A stretch of 64,000 nt of DNA from Artemia franciscana (GCF_032884065.1 NC_088873.1:23921558-23985557), one strand, 5' to 3'; positions 50,501-57,640 are shown, counted from the first letter of the stretch. A program made the numbers and translations. Notes: a model not told the origin generated them from the letters alone.

Positions 50501-53500
50501 AGAAAAGAAAGATAAAATGCGCTTGCCTTCTGCCATATCCCCCATTTCCGATCTCCACAACAAGAACATTTCCCCCGATTTTTACAACTCCGCTACATTC
50601 CCCCCCCCCCCGCTTAGCATCCACAGCAATTCAAACATAGTCCCTGATCGCTGTTACCGAAATTTTTCGAAAAAGTGTCATCTCCTTTATTATGGAGCAT
50701 CTCAGTAATTCTTGATACAGATCCTGAACAAAAATAAATCCTTTCTCTTTTTTAGTTGATGGGATTTTAGTTGTTCGTTTTACCACTAAAAATTATAGGA
50801 TATAAGCCATAATAGTATATGCCCTGTTGGACCGATAGACAGGATATGAGGTTGAAATATGGTATTGTATTAGGGATTTTAAGGCCCATGTCGGTAGAAA
50901 TAGGGGTAGATGGTATCCTAGCCTAGGTAAGTTTGGTGTAAGAAAAGAAAATAGTAACGGTTATAGACTGCTGCAGTTTTGTAGGCATGAAAGTTTACTT
51001 GTAACCAATACAGTATTAGTCTTAAGATGGACCAAAAGTTAACATGATATTCACATGATGGTAAGACGGCTAACCTTATTGATTATGTTACTGTAAACCG
51101 AAGACTGGCATGATCGATACAAGACACTAGGGTATATAGGAGTCTGTTATTCCTGTTAAAAGTAAAGATCAACATCTAATAGTGTCGGGAGTTAATCTAA
51201 ATCTGAAATTTTGAACGATCATTCTTCATTTAAGCATATATTCTCGTATGAGCAACCTTAGCAGTACTTATTTAGTGGTTACTCTCTCCATAAGGGGACT
51301 TGCTACACAAATCACAGTAGTTCTATTAGATTCCTTATTTTATGTTATTTCTAAATGTCTTGATCACTTTTGGGGGAATTCTAGATAAGCTGCCACATAG
51401 TTAAGACATAGACTTACCTATAGAATCAGAACTTCATTCTTAAGAAGGGTGCTAGATGTAAGGATTTTTTTCTCAAACCAGCCCTTATTTATTTCTCTAA
51501 GACTTCTTGTTCTGCACGAAGACCAGAACAGAAAAAAAGATGTATGAAGAAGGAAAGGAGATTACAACAGTGCCGGACTTCACCCGTATAAAATTTGAAA
51601 TTGAAAGATATACCGAAGTTTTTACTCTATTTGTGTTCGGAGTTTTATTCGCTCTCTAAATTTTTCTTCGCTTCTTTCAGTTTTTTTTTGTTTTTAGTTT
51701 CTGTTGTTTTTTTTTCAATTTTTTCTGTAAATGTAGTTTTCATTTCTCCCATGTAAAAGAGAGATGTTGAACTATTCATTGTAACCCTTTAATGAGAGTG
51801 AAACATTATTTTCGGCGCTCAATATGCCAGTTTTTGCTTTACTGGAAGCAAAGAACAACCTCAAGAAGTAATTTTTTATTTTTATACATTAATATTTGAA
51901 ATGCTATATACTCAGTTGTACGTTACAAATGCATAAAAAATGATTTTCTGTCATATGCGGCAAATTTATGGTCTGAATTTTACGTAACTAACTATAAGAG
52001 GAATCTTAAACTTGTGAAGTTAAAAAAAAAAACATGACCATCCGTTCTATATGATGAAACCTGGAAAAATAAGTGGATACATCCCTATGTTACCAATACT
52101 AAAGTGCGATTCTCCTTGGTTCTCAAGATGAGGCATTATAAGCCCCCGATCAAGTTTTTCGCCTTTGAGGATTTCGATGATTTTTGTTTTCAAATCGAAT
52201 GGCTGTCTTCTTCAAGAGGTTTTAGGCTCTCTCTAAACTCTCAAATGCTGTTTTCATGATAATAAATTGTTCTGAAGCTGAACCTGAATAGTCAGACCTT
52301 CCGAGTCAGTTGTTCATTGTTTCACGCCGACCATTTTCTTTGAAATTATATGTTTTTCAATGTTTTTCATTAATTTTTAAATGTTTCAATACTTTCGTTT
52401 TCTTTGAAAACAGTTTTCGATTTTTTTTTATTTTGACTGGCTGTCTTTTTCAAGAGGTTTTAGCTCTCTCTAAACTCTCCAATGGTGTTTTCATGATAAG
52501 AAATTACTGTGAACTTGAACCTGAATAGTCGTTACAACTTTCGAGTCGGTGTCAGTTGATAATTGTTTCGTGCTGCAATGGCTTGATTTTTGCTCTCAAC
52601 TAGATTTCAGTCTCTGCAGCAACCATTATCTATCTGCTGCTTTGATTAACACCAGAGTTTATTTATAATAGAATCGACCATTTCATTTAATAGAATAGAC
52701 CATTTTGGTAATTTTTACGGTGATTCCACTTATGGATTTCTGAAAAAGGACATGAACAAAGAAAAACTTTAATTGAAAATCCCACGATTCACATGAAGGT
52801 CGACAATTCAATCTGGATTGTATCCCTGTCTGTATTTGTTATTACGATAACCTAAAGGTAATAATGATAGTAATAACTGTACTTTTAATAGTTCTAATAA
52901 TGATCGTACTTCTCGATTTTTCACAGTAAGTGGTTGTAGGGAGCGGAAGAAAAAGCAAATTAGCCAAAATGGAAAGAATTGCTGTTTAAAGTAGTTAAAG
53001 TGAAAATAGGACGGTTATTGTAATCAGAGAATAAAAAGGACTTAAACACCATGAACAGTTTGTGGTAATCTGTACCTTACTCTTTGGTAAACCTTAACTG
53101 TTCACAATCGCTTCTTAGAAGGATGGTTTCTAGTCATTTTCAATTCTTTTTTCAGCTTCCTACTCGGCTCACCCTTCAAATCCGACAAGCCACAACGCCG
53201 CACAGTATGTCCAAGTTCAGCCACCTTCTGCTCAGCCAAACAAGCCTGAGTTCTCACAATACCCAACTAATGCACCACCGTATCAAGCTGCTGCACCCTA
53301 TCCAATGAGTGGCCAACATCATGGTTCTGCCCCTTACCCAACAAATGGTGCTCCGTTTCCAAACAATAGCGCTCCATACCCGCAGTACCCAACAAGCGCA
53401 CCCTACCCCTCAGCTGGAGCACCGTATCCACCAGCTGCACCGTATCCATCTGGAGCCTACGGACAAAACCAAGCATTTATTCATCCAGGTAAGTCTATTA

Positions 53501-54994
53501 GAATTTCATAATTATAATATTTATCGTATAAAATTAAGTTCAGCTTTCTATTTTCGTTCGTTAATTTTATTACTATCTTGGTTCTGTGACTATCTACACT
53601 AGTTCTTCTGCCCTAGGAATGACGCATGGACGGATAATAAATAGACTTATCTATTAACAAATGAACTAACATCATTTTTATACAATTATAATAAGGGGGT
53701 TAGTGCCAGATTTGCCTCTCACTCAATCAGACTATCTGTCTTGGCTTTTTCTACAATTAGCCATGGCTTGATGCCCACAAATATTCGATTTTAATTCAAT
53801 TGGACTATCTGTCTTGGCTTTTTCTACAATTAGCCATGGCTTGATGCCCACAAATACTCGATTTTAATCCAACATCTACTGTGTTAAAACATCTACTATT
53901 TAAAAAAAATGCGACCAAAAATGGCACACTGAAATATTCAAGCGGGGTTTTCGTTATCCTTTCTAGGAACATTGATTTTAATAAAATGTTTAATCTGGTT
54001 TGCAAAAAAGGGTGGAAAAATGCTTTGTGAGGTTCCTTTATTTGTGCATTTGCAACTTGATCTTAACGCTCTAAAGAACAATTGTGCCGATTGCAACCAC
54101 ACTTCGTTTTCTCATTGGTGGTCCCGACAGCCAATCAAAGATTTTCAACCACAACCACCCACACTCCAGTCTCAGCTTTTATAATATATTTTCGACTACA
54201 TTTGATGTTCTGTAATATAAAGTCTTTGGCTTGAACACGAGTGGAATATTTGCTATTAGATACCAAGATTAAATTCAAATACCCAGATGTGAATATCTTA
54301 AGTAATAATGCATATGTTTCTGTTTGTAAGAGAAAGGGTACTAAGGGAAGTGATTTATATTATTTTTCAGGAGAGTGAAAATAAGATGCTTAGACATGAG
54401 AATGTCTTGCGTATTTTTGCGGATACTATTAGCTATTAATTGTCATGTTTCTCTCTGCCTTAAACATATGATTTATTGATTAATATTTAACTATTTCCAC
54501 TGTGTCAACTGAAAAAACATTTATTACTATTCGGAGAAAAAGTGGCATTGTATAATTTGTTGTCATTTACTTTTAGTAGAACCGAAATTATAAGCACGGG
54601 ATCAGGCACGTACGCTACATTTTGTTTCGGGTGGGGGGAGCAGAACAAAAAACAAACACTCGAGAATTTAAAAAAGAAGCGCCCAATAACTCGAAAATTT
54701 TAAGTTTTGTTTGTGAGAGGGGATAGGCCACGCCCTCTCCTCTCCCTGCAGCACAGAATAAATATTTGTTCAACTGGATTTATATTCTTGCCAAAGGTTG
54801 AGCTATATTTTCTAACGTTTTAGCATGAATGAATCGTTAATATGGTTTTGTTAATTAGCTACTTCCACAGAAAAATACATCTTGCGATATTGTATGACCT
54901 AAAAGTATCGTTTTCTTTTGCAGATGCTCCTCCACCATACACAACAACGGAAATGTACCCAAAGCAAGCCCCATTCAATCCAAACTGCCAGTAA
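23098..54994 (+). CDS. Shisa-family membrane protein (Shisa-5/Scotin-like), five exons
   Basis: The coding sequence joins 23098-23152, 33975-34164, 42505-42632, 53156-53488 and 54924-54994. That is 777 nt, 258 residues plus TAA. Order: signal peptide (1-21), extracellular/lumenal Shisa domain with six cysteines (C24, C41, C53, C54, C63, C64), acidic linker, one transmembrane helix (about 86-114) rich in cysteine, basic stop-transfer RRRQR (115-119), APYP-repeat tail (126-235) and C-terminal PPPY (238-241). Known Shisa proteins are type I membrane proteins; Shisa-1 type members retain Frizzled and FGF receptors in the ER, and Shisa-5/Scotin is an ER protein with a proline-rich tail. The short tail with PPxY, a WW-domain ligand, favours the Shisa-5/Scotin subgroup. 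All junctions are GT-AG and phases agree. The subgroup assignment is inference. Confidence 0.88.
23409..24351. repeat. Family D foldback element, ~380-bp arms (intron 1)
   Basis: The left arm (about 23409-23790) runs from TTTATAGCAAACTGTACTAC through CTTTTGTATAAAGTGAATAT and GCTTCTACCGGAAATTCAG. The same blocks return reversed at about 23980-24351, ending CTGTTTGCTATAAATTTACC. The loop holds a block shared with 5640-5760 (TACTTTATGCCCACC). In a transcript this would form a long imperfect double-stranded RNA about 260 bp after exon 1. Confidence 0.85.
24960..25375. repeat. Family D foldback element, second shorter copy
   Basis: Arms of about 130 bp (ATGACTTTTGTATAAAATGA to CAGATTTAAGCACTTTTTA, and reversed 25240-25375) match the outer part of the first copy. 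A further partial relative lies at 29620-29705. Confidence 0.8.
25400..25985. repeat. Family C foldback element, copy 2
   Basis: Shares with 8575-9230 the GACAGGGCC/GTGCCCTCTAAAGGGAGAAGG blocks, CCTAACCC and CCCAAAAGTTTCATTTTC motifs, again with inverted halves around an AT-rich middle. Confidence 0.65.
26030..26545. repeat. Foldback element with ~130-bp arms (intron 1)
   Basis: The left arm (GAGACCAGCCATA, GAAAACAATTCTTACTTCAT, TAATCCTAGTTTACATATTT, CTTTATCTTCACTTCTTT) is repeated in reverse at 26413-26545. A single-arm relative lies near 23320-23395. Confidence 0.75.
26546..27689. other. Intron 1 spacer, nothing recognised
   Basis: AT-rich sequence without coding or repeat structure that I can support, apart from the approach to the reversed 300-bp unit. 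Confidence 0.4.
27690..28160 (-). repeat. Array 2: single reversed unit of the 300-bp family with its hairpin end
   Basis: Reading on the - strand, it starts at TTTTATGGCACTTG, with a partial hairpin (28134-28152), then the CTGTCTGTC lead block, and one G-rich unit (CCAAGTTTCATCCC, GTCACCAGATCC on +) that stops at CAAAGAGAGCGGATC. This shows that one array unit plus the lead block can exist alone. Confidence 0.75.
28161..29865. other. Intron 1 spacer with a partial family D arm
   Basis: No gene supported. 29620-29705 resembles the family D arm region (AAGCCTTTTTTATACCC and AGCTCAAAAAGGGCTTAAA). Confidence 0.4.
29870..30115 (+). repeat. Dispersed repeat family G, copy
   Basis: Shares TTTTGACCATGGTGATTTC, TTTTATTTTGATC and TTTCAAGAGGTTTTGGGC-type blocks with 56225-56480, 56780-57030 and 52195-52566. 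An 82-codon open frame inside is not coding. Confidence 0.55.
30490..30560 (+). mobile_element. hAT-like terminal fragment
   Basis: CAGGATTTACCAATAGGC followed by TCACTAGGCCTGGACCTAGG resembles the ends of widespread hAT MITEs. Only one end is visible, so the call is tentative. Confidence 0.4.
31046..31180 (+). mobile_element. tRNA-derived SINE
   Basis: TGGTGGCGCAGTGGATTTGA matches an RNA polymerase III A box, and GAGATCGAATCACGC about 40 bp downstream matches a B box. It cannot fold as a normal tRNA and continues into non-tRNA sequence (CAGGGCCGACGCAAGGACC), as SINEs do. Confidence 0.7.
31181..31928. other. Intron 1 spacer, nothing recognised
   Basis: AT-rich, with no supported gene or repeat. 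Part may be 3' untranslated sequence of the adjacent minus-strand LINE fragment. Confidence 0.35.
31929..32680 (-). pseudogene. CR1/jockey-like LINE reverse transcriptase C-terminal fragment
   Basis: Reading from 32680 downward, the frames give KIMDDLS, then CTELNLEINQNKSKIVCSN, SIKILGFTF, YVRPILEYA, then after a frameshift VLEVLGLPSLQNRYKTLI and a tail with ARTNQYGNSFV. This order (motif near the catalytic DD, NLxIN-KSK, LG, VRPILEYA, GLPSL) is that of the palm/thumb end of non-LTR retrotransposon polymerases. A TGA and frameshift right after LEYA (32269) and another shift near 32590 show it is dead. The N-terminal half is missing. Confidence 0.85.
32681..32932 (+). pseudogene. RTE-like LINE ORF2 C-terminus
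   Basis: The frame reads RLGYVLQQKDDRLPKTVLFG, then GWEDVVRKDLREM, a TGA, and LKREAFSRLGWRRS ending in TAG. This is the typical C-terminal end of RTE-type reverse transcriptases (…RLPKxxLFGE… W-DVVxKDL…). One in-frame stop. It starts exactly where the opposite-strand LINE fragment stops, so one inserted into or truncated at the other. Confidence 0.85.
32933..33974. other. Intron 1 spacer before Shisa exon 2
   Basis: AT-rich, no supported gene. It ends in the polypyrimidine tract and TTAG acceptor of exon 2. Confidence 0.45.
33975..34164 (+). CDS. Shisa-like exon 2: six-cysteine Shisa domain
   Basis: The acceptor is TTTCTTTTAG and the donor AAGAA before GTAAGT. The peptide begins SGELCRRKQ, continues with SCPRDFD, then KIYCCG, then PPRCCS, and ends in an acidic stretch. 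This is the Shisa signature: one Cys near GE, a Cys-Pro with downstream Phe-Asp, CCG, and a final Arg-x-CC. The DDDD run between the last two Cys pairs (56-59) is unusually acidic. The reading frame stays open upstream of the acceptor, so the exon start rests on the splice site and phase rather than on a stop. Confidence 0.92.
34165..38507. other. Intron 2, 5' part, mostly unassigned
   Basis: About 4.3 kb without a supported gene. On the minus strand at about 35630-35895 roughly 90 codons are open, reading a Ser/His-rich start then VPVESNNIFHISDLTKEP and a hydrophobic end FDDFAFLI. I do not recognise it, and it has no clear acceptor. 36660-37060 has degenerate short repeats with ACGTACTGAAAACAAAAG-like motifs. 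Confidence 0.35.
38508..38559. repeat. Homopolymer A52
   Basis: An uninterrupted run of 52 A, possibly the tail of a vanished retroposon, about 95 bp from the left end of the 3.8 kb transposon-like element. Length may be unreliable in an assembly. Confidence 0.95.
38653..38880 (+). repeat. Left terminal inverted repeat of the 3.8 kb element
   Basis: Aligns by eye with the reverse complement of 42226-42453 over nearly its full length, with moderate divergence and several small indels. The divergence between arms implies an old insertion. Confidence 0.85.
39245..41722 (-). pseudogene. Decayed gene of the multicopy GCDTT/PIN-like metazoan family
   Basis: Reading down from 41722 in shifting frames: CVYSTLMHVNEHASR, then TIVITLDQRLYWKAKCIV; RTARFWFQYLDLLGILRSL; GGLIRCRGTTKLQET; LLNLVTGVRTSSSVSIDD; AFRRKEKAVTMAEN; DGDWLIHKIP with TGA replacing the expected Trp; GHAVVVFYSY; DADVLVVQTAV; NDTDLLVLLLY; HAMSGCDTTSRLYGVG; IMTDASPAPENMLKMVRC; and a Cys-rich end. 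This order matches a large multicopy family in cnidarian and arthropod genomes with a predicted PIN/XPG-like nuclease core (DADV, DTDLL, GCDTTS) and a tesmin-like Cys-rich tail. At least four frameshifts and several stops make it a pseudogene. Function of the family is unknown to me; I call it from remembered motifs. Confidence 0.85.
42226..42453 (-). repeat. Right terminal inverted repeat of the 3.8 kb element
   Basis: Partner of the left arm. It contributes part of the sequence just upstream of the exon 3 acceptor, so the branch point of intron 2 lies either in the remaining 50 bp or inside the element's terminus. Confidence 0.85.
42505..42632 (+). CDS. Shisa-like exon 3: transmembrane segment
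   Basis: The acceptor is TTTATCTTTCAG and the donor TCAA before GTAAGT. It encodes VDKILGIIAGIVVFVLVG, a Cys-rich continuation (CVLCCCLCPCC), ILY and RRRQRG. The hydrophobic run is long enough for one helix, and the juxtamembrane cysteines are plausible palmitoylation sites, a feature common in Shisa proteins. The exon is hemmed in by two transposons: the inverted repeat of a 3.8 kb element ends about 50 bp upstream, and a hAT MITE starts 34 bp downstream. Confidence 0.9.
42667..43125. mobile_element. hAT MITE, 459 bp, in intron 3
   Basis: Left end CTGTGATCCCCGACGTAGGG, right end (reverse complement) CAGTGATTCCCAACCGATTT. Flanking 8-mers CTTTAGAG (42659-42666) and TTTTATAG (43126-43133) agree at 6 of 8 positions, fitting a hAT target duplication. 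No coding sequence. It begins 34 bp after the exon 3 donor. Confidence 0.75.
43565..43595. repeat. (ACT)n microsatellite
   Basis: About eight ACT units ending at the 3' end of the adjacent minus-strand LINE fragment; such simple tails are typical of RTE elements. Confidence 0.85.
43596..43912 (-). pseudogene. RTE-like LINE 3' fragment with RT thumb motif
   Basis: From 43912 downward the frame reads DQVDSLTYLGSIISKDGG, then CNEDVKSRIA, a stop/shift, KKVWKNSKISLRTN, and near the end KREALNRIGWRRI and CVGLRRFGAAVSCQ. The last part is the same element end as 32681-32932. The middle of the usual C-terminal region is deleted. The (TAGTAGTAG) tail follows directly, as in RTE elements. Confidence 0.85.
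44080..46960 (-). repeat. Dispersed repeat family F, long copy with trinucleotide drift
   Basis: Repeated blocks of about 200-270 bp carry CCCTTTTTAAGAGTCAAA, TAGCCATTTTGTT, GTCTTTGAGGAT, GGGCTGTAAGTTATGCCC and TATAAGGTTTTTATGG motifs. The second half (45340-46480) alternates ACT/CTG-type triplet tracts with TATTAAGGTGAAA/TTAAGTTGAAACTTT motifs. It matches 11701-13420 in reverse. Open frames of 97 and 127 codons here are triplet-repeat artefacts. Confidence 0.65.
46957..46973. repeat. Homopolymer C17
   Basis: Uninterrupted C run at the end of the family F copy. Confidence 0.9.
47260..47945 (+). repeat. Family H copy 2 with a foldback core (47575-47945)
   Basis: Shares blocks with 11280-11700. 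Its core has arms of about 100 bp: CAATAAACAGCCGAGTCAAA, GGGCTGATAACCCCATG, TTCTCAAGATCGTAACATAG, TGCTTTACTGAAAA, returning reversed at 47810-47945. Confidence 0.7.
47946..49020. other. Intron 3 spacer, no gene seen
   Basis: A 65-codon frame at 48086-48283 follows an acceptor-like TTTCCAG but hits a stop in the phase required by Shisa exon 3, so it cannot be an exon of that gene. Otherwise unassigned. Confidence 0.4.
49028..49130 (+). mobile_element. Degenerate tRNA-derived SINE head
   Basis: CTACAGCTCAGTGGCACAGA resembles an A box, and GGAAGTTTGAGTCGCTC, about 40 bp later, a weak B box. Too degenerate for a tRNA gene. Confidence 0.45.
49160..49320 (-). pseudogene. RTE-like LINE endonuclease fragment
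   Basis: From 49320 downward the frame reads FTDYVIINRRLAGSIQDTR, IHRSAVIDVKRKDHHLL and ASRDNLKL. This is the conserved C-terminal end of the LINE apurinic endonuclease (DYV…NRR…D…DHHL). It is the same region as 51050-51200 on the other strand. Confidence 0.85.
49809..49841. repeat. Perfect 15-bp hairpin
   Basis: Arms ATCACGTCCTGGAAA and TTTCCAGGACGTGAT with a TTC loop, preceded by two further CCTGGAAAGAT copies at 49787-49809. Confidence 0.9.
49985..50720 (+). pseudogene. CR1/L2-like LINE reverse transcriptase fragment
   Basis: Frames give KYVDDLEILEI (the YxDD catalytic site), a shifted stretch with NPIPPRMSVKQAKLFGVT, then LLSELSFKIESVQNLLLS, IVYKKNKIPYYF, LLKSARITTLKEKKDKM, and a tail with DRCYRNFSKKC. 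Order and motifs match the palm/thumb region of jockey/CR1-type polymerases. Several stops and a frameshift near 50330 make it inactive. A 125-codon piece (50331-50708) is the longest open part. Confidence 0.8.
50860..51200 (+). pseudogene. RTE-like LINE endonuclease fragment
   Basis: The first part reads AHVGRNRGRWYPSLGKFGVR, then NSNGYRLLQFCRHESLL and NT. The following part, in shifted frames, contains the DYV/NRRLA and DVKSKD region. This is the GDFNAHVG…NxNG…LL…F motif order of LINE endonucleases. Multiple stops. Confidence 0.8.
51201..52190. other. Intron 3 spacer, nothing recognised
   Basis: T-rich stretches near 51670-51730; no gene supported. Confidence 0.4.
52195..52566 (+). repeat. 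Two direct copies of a ~130-bp family G block
   Basis: TTCAAGAGGTTTTAGG, CTCTCTCTAAACTCTC, TGTTTTCATGATAA and CCTGAATAGTC recur with a period of about 235 bp (52195-52322 and 52430-52566). Confidence 0.75.
52567..53155. other. Intron 3 3' end
   Basis: No gene seen; it ends in the T-rich tract and TTCAG acceptor of exon 4. Confidence 0.45.
53156..53488 (+). CDS. Shisa-like exon 4: proline/tyrosine repeat tail
   Basis: The acceptor is CTTTTTTCAG and the donor CCAG before GTAAGT. The first codon is split with exon 3 (Thr125). After a Ser/His/Asn-rich start with VQVQPPSAQ, the exon encodes at least six APYP motifs spaced by short Thr/Ser/Asn/Gly linkers, giving a low-complexity, Pro/Tyr-rich cytosolic tail. 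Composition and position match the proline-rich domain of Shisa-5/Scotin. Frames open on the other strand and in the +1 frame across the same interval are shadows. Confidence 0.92.
53730..53872 (+). repeat. Tandem duplication, 73-bp unit x 2 (intron 4)
   Basis: GACTATCTGTCTTGGC to CGATTTTAAT repeats with only a few differences (ATATTCG versus ATACTCG), so it is recent. Confidence 0.95.
54924..54994 (+). CDS. Shisa-like exon 5: PPPY C-terminus
   Basis: The acceptor is TTCTTTTGCAG. The exon encodes DAPPPYTTTEMYPKQAPF and NPNCQ, then TAA at 54992-54994. PPPY is a PPxY motif, the classical ligand of WW domains such as those of NEDD4-type ubiquitin ligases; such a motif near the C-terminus is typical of several Shisa proteins. 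The exon is too short to stand out alone, and it is supported by phase, motif and the poly(A) signal 97 bp downstream. Confidence 0.9.
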
Positions 54995-55090
54995 TCTGTT
55001 CTGCCTTTTACTTTTGACGTATTTACCATAGCCCTTTCTTTCTTTTATTAAGAAATGTTTTCCTTTTGATTCTTTATGTTAGACGAAATT

Positions 55091-55096
55091 AATAAA
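55091..55096 (+). promoter_or_regulatory. Polyadenylation signal of the Shisa-like gene
   Basis: AATAAA lies 97 bp after the stop codon, with GT-rich sequence (TTTTGTGTATGTAG) about 10 bp further on, as expected for a cleavage region. The 3' untranslated region would be about 110-130 nt. Confidence 0.75.
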
Positions 55097-55109
55097 CTAC
55101 CGATTTTGT

Positions 55110-56224
55110 GTATGTAGACTTTATTAAAACAAAAGATTAATCTTTTGGTAGATTATATTAGTGGAAATTGTAGGATGGCAATAAAGCCAGTTAATAAAGT
55201 ACAAGCAAAACAGGAGTTCTCAAAATCAGGTTAGCTACCTCACGTATATTATCCGTGGTAGTTTTTAAAATCATTTTGGTTTACCTAATATGAAAGGGTT
55301 TAGATTTGAGGATATCAATCAGCTAAATTTTGTAACAATTTAAATGTGGAGCCGAATATTGTGACTAGGGGGTACTGAAATTTGTTTTTTCTAATTTCAG
55401 TAAGTGTTTTTTTCAGATTTGTGTGTTTTTTAGGGTTATTAATATAAAAGTAGTACGTGGACACTTTAGCGTTAGAGTGAGACTTCTAGATAATTCCAAC
55501 CCTCATTATATACAAGATAATTAATGTTCTTCTCATGTTTTCACGTCGCCTTTCACGTTCGTTAAAAAAAAAGACTTGTTTCTTTTGTTTTTAACTCTTT
55601 TCTGTGTTAAAAAGCATTACTGGGGCTGTTGTGAATGTAAGTGGGCTGTTGTCCCCCTTAGCCCCTCGTCTGTCTGCTGAAATCTAGTGTTTGGATGTCA
55701 AAGGCTTTGAAAATGGTAATCATCCCTCTATTAAGTACACCCCTCAGTTTTTGCAGGGGGGGTAGTAATCAGAACTATAAAAAAAAGTTTTGATACCAAT
55801 CTATGTTTTTACCAATCTATGCATCAAAACAATCTGCTTTTCATGATGATTCCAAATATGTAAAATCTAATAAGTTCAAAGTTACTAGTTAAAGGTTCTG
55901 AGATAAGAAAAGTTTTAAATCGTGTACGAAAGTTTTTTCTAAGTTACGAGTTATTTTATTGTTTAAGTCTCTATGGACTAGAGTTCGTTCTTTACTATTA
56001 TTCTTGGATATAAAACAGGAAAAGGAATACTGCATTTTCTGATTTGGAATAGTAAAAGACGTACTGGTACCCCGCTATCACAACCGCTTAAGAAATGGCA
56101 CCAAAATGCAGTTTTTTTGTAAAAAATTGATTTTATTCTAACATTTTTTTGTATGTACCAGATACCAATTTACTTTGAAATGAGCTATTAAACATTTGTC
56201 CTGGTGAAAAAAAAAGAAAAAAAG
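55110..56224. other. Intergenic spacer downstream of the Shisa-like gene
   Basis: No gene supported on either strand. Confidence 0.45.
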
Positions 56225-57030
56225 AGACATATCAGTGGTATCCCTGGAGAAAGTGATTTTCCTTGTTGTTCAAGGTAGGGGGGCTGCAATGGCACGATAT
56301 ATGGTTTCTGACCATGCTGATTGCTACGGTGCATTTTTTGTTTCGATCTAATGCCATTTCGGAGGGGTTTCAGGCTTTTACTCGAAATCATCATAAGTTT
56401 CTTTTCGTTATATACTTTTAAGATTAACTGAAATAATAGTTACCATTCTTGAATCAGTGTCAGATGGTTATGCTGTTTCCAAATATATAAAATTTGGGAA
56501 CGGCTCCCAGTTCTCCTGAAACACGAAGGCCGTTTAATTAGAATAACAAACTTTTTTAAAGTACTAAAAACCTTTAGCGTAAAAAGAGAAGTAGTGAGGA
56601 GGGGGGCAGCCCCTCTTATATACAGTATTATTTCTGTCCGTTATAAATGTTGATGCTGCTCCTTACTTTTAGTTGAAAAAATGTTCTTTTATTTGATCAC
56701 TCAATAAAAATGAAGGTTAATACATTTTGAATGTATGTGGCTTTTCAGAAAGCCCTGAAAAGCTGCCAGCAGGACCCCTCAACTAAATTATGTCATATAT
56801 ACTGAAGTATTCCAACCGGAACAAAAAAAAAATAATATATAGAAACAACTTTGTTGTTTAATAAGTACCCCTTTGGGGAGAAGTGCACCGTATCCCCTAC
56901 GGTGCACTTTTTATTTCGATCTAATGCCATTTCGTAACTTTTACTTGAAATCACATTAAGTTTCTTTTCGTTATATACTTTCAAGATAAACCGAAATAAT
57001 ACTTACCATTCTTGAATCAGTGTCAGATGG
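56225..57030 (+). repeat. Family G copies flanking a family A arm
   Basis: 56225-56480 and 56780-57030 share GGTGCATTTTTTGTTTCGATC, TAATGCCATTTCG, AGTTTCTTTTCGTTATATAC and TTGAATCAGTGTCAGATGG. Between them, 56560-56700 is a family A right arm (CTTTAGCG, GGGCAGCCCCTC, TGATGCTGCTCCTTAC). Confidence 0.7.
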
Positions 57031-57208
57031 CAATTTTTTCTCATTAGGCAGTTTTTTTTCAAAACGCGCTTTTTAACTTTTGGTTACTGTGGACTACGGT
57101 TCGCCTTTTGCTAGCTTGCAGTTATAGCTGCAACCATGATATAGTTTATGGTAACGAACTGTAAATAAGGAGCGACTCGGCCCAATAGTAGCCAAAACTA
57201 GTGGCCAA

Positions 57209-57361
57209 AGAATCAAAGAGCAACTGAGGAAAAATTATGAAAATTGAAACTTAGTTAATTATTCTGTTGCGAAATAATCCTCTTGATAATAATAATAATT
57301 CTCTTGAATAATTAACTAAGTTTCAATTTTCATAATTTTTCCTCAGTTGCTCTTTGATTCT
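57209..57361. repeat. Perfect 56-bp inverted repeat, 41-bp spacer
   Basis: 57209-57264 (AGAATCAAAGAGCAACTGAG to TTAATTATTC) is the exact reverse complement of 57306-57361. It follows directly on a family B start (57148-57195). Confidence 0.97.
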
Positions 57362-57370
57362 CATTGAAGT

Positions 57371-57640
57371 AACTCAAAGCTGCTTTTCCCTACGTGGAGA
57401 ATTAGCGACAATTGTATTTATTATTATTGGTGGTGGTTTTTATGTGTTTTTAGATTAGTTTTCTTTTAATTTTTTATCTTGTGCTGAGGACGCCTTCTTT
57501 GGATACAGGCGAAATATCCGCGTTGTTTTAGTCTTTCCTCTCTACTGGCCGTCGTCTTGTTTGAAGTTTTCTTTTTGTAAAGTTTTATCTCTCTTTGTTG
57601 TTTAACGACTCCTGAAACAAGAAGGCCGTTTAATTAGAAT
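57371..57640 (+). mobile_element. Possible Penelope-like 3' terminal sequence
   Basis: Contains GTGCTGAGGACGCC, a short loop, then GGCGAAATATCC (57481-57519). Such CTGANGA-stem-GAAA patterns occur in the terminal regions of Penelope-like elements. No coding part is attached, so the call is weak. Confidence 0.3.

Noticed and set aside
53267-53602. Minus-strand and +1-frame openings over Shisa exon 4
   Set aside because: Shadows created by the Pro/Tyr codon repeats of the real exon.
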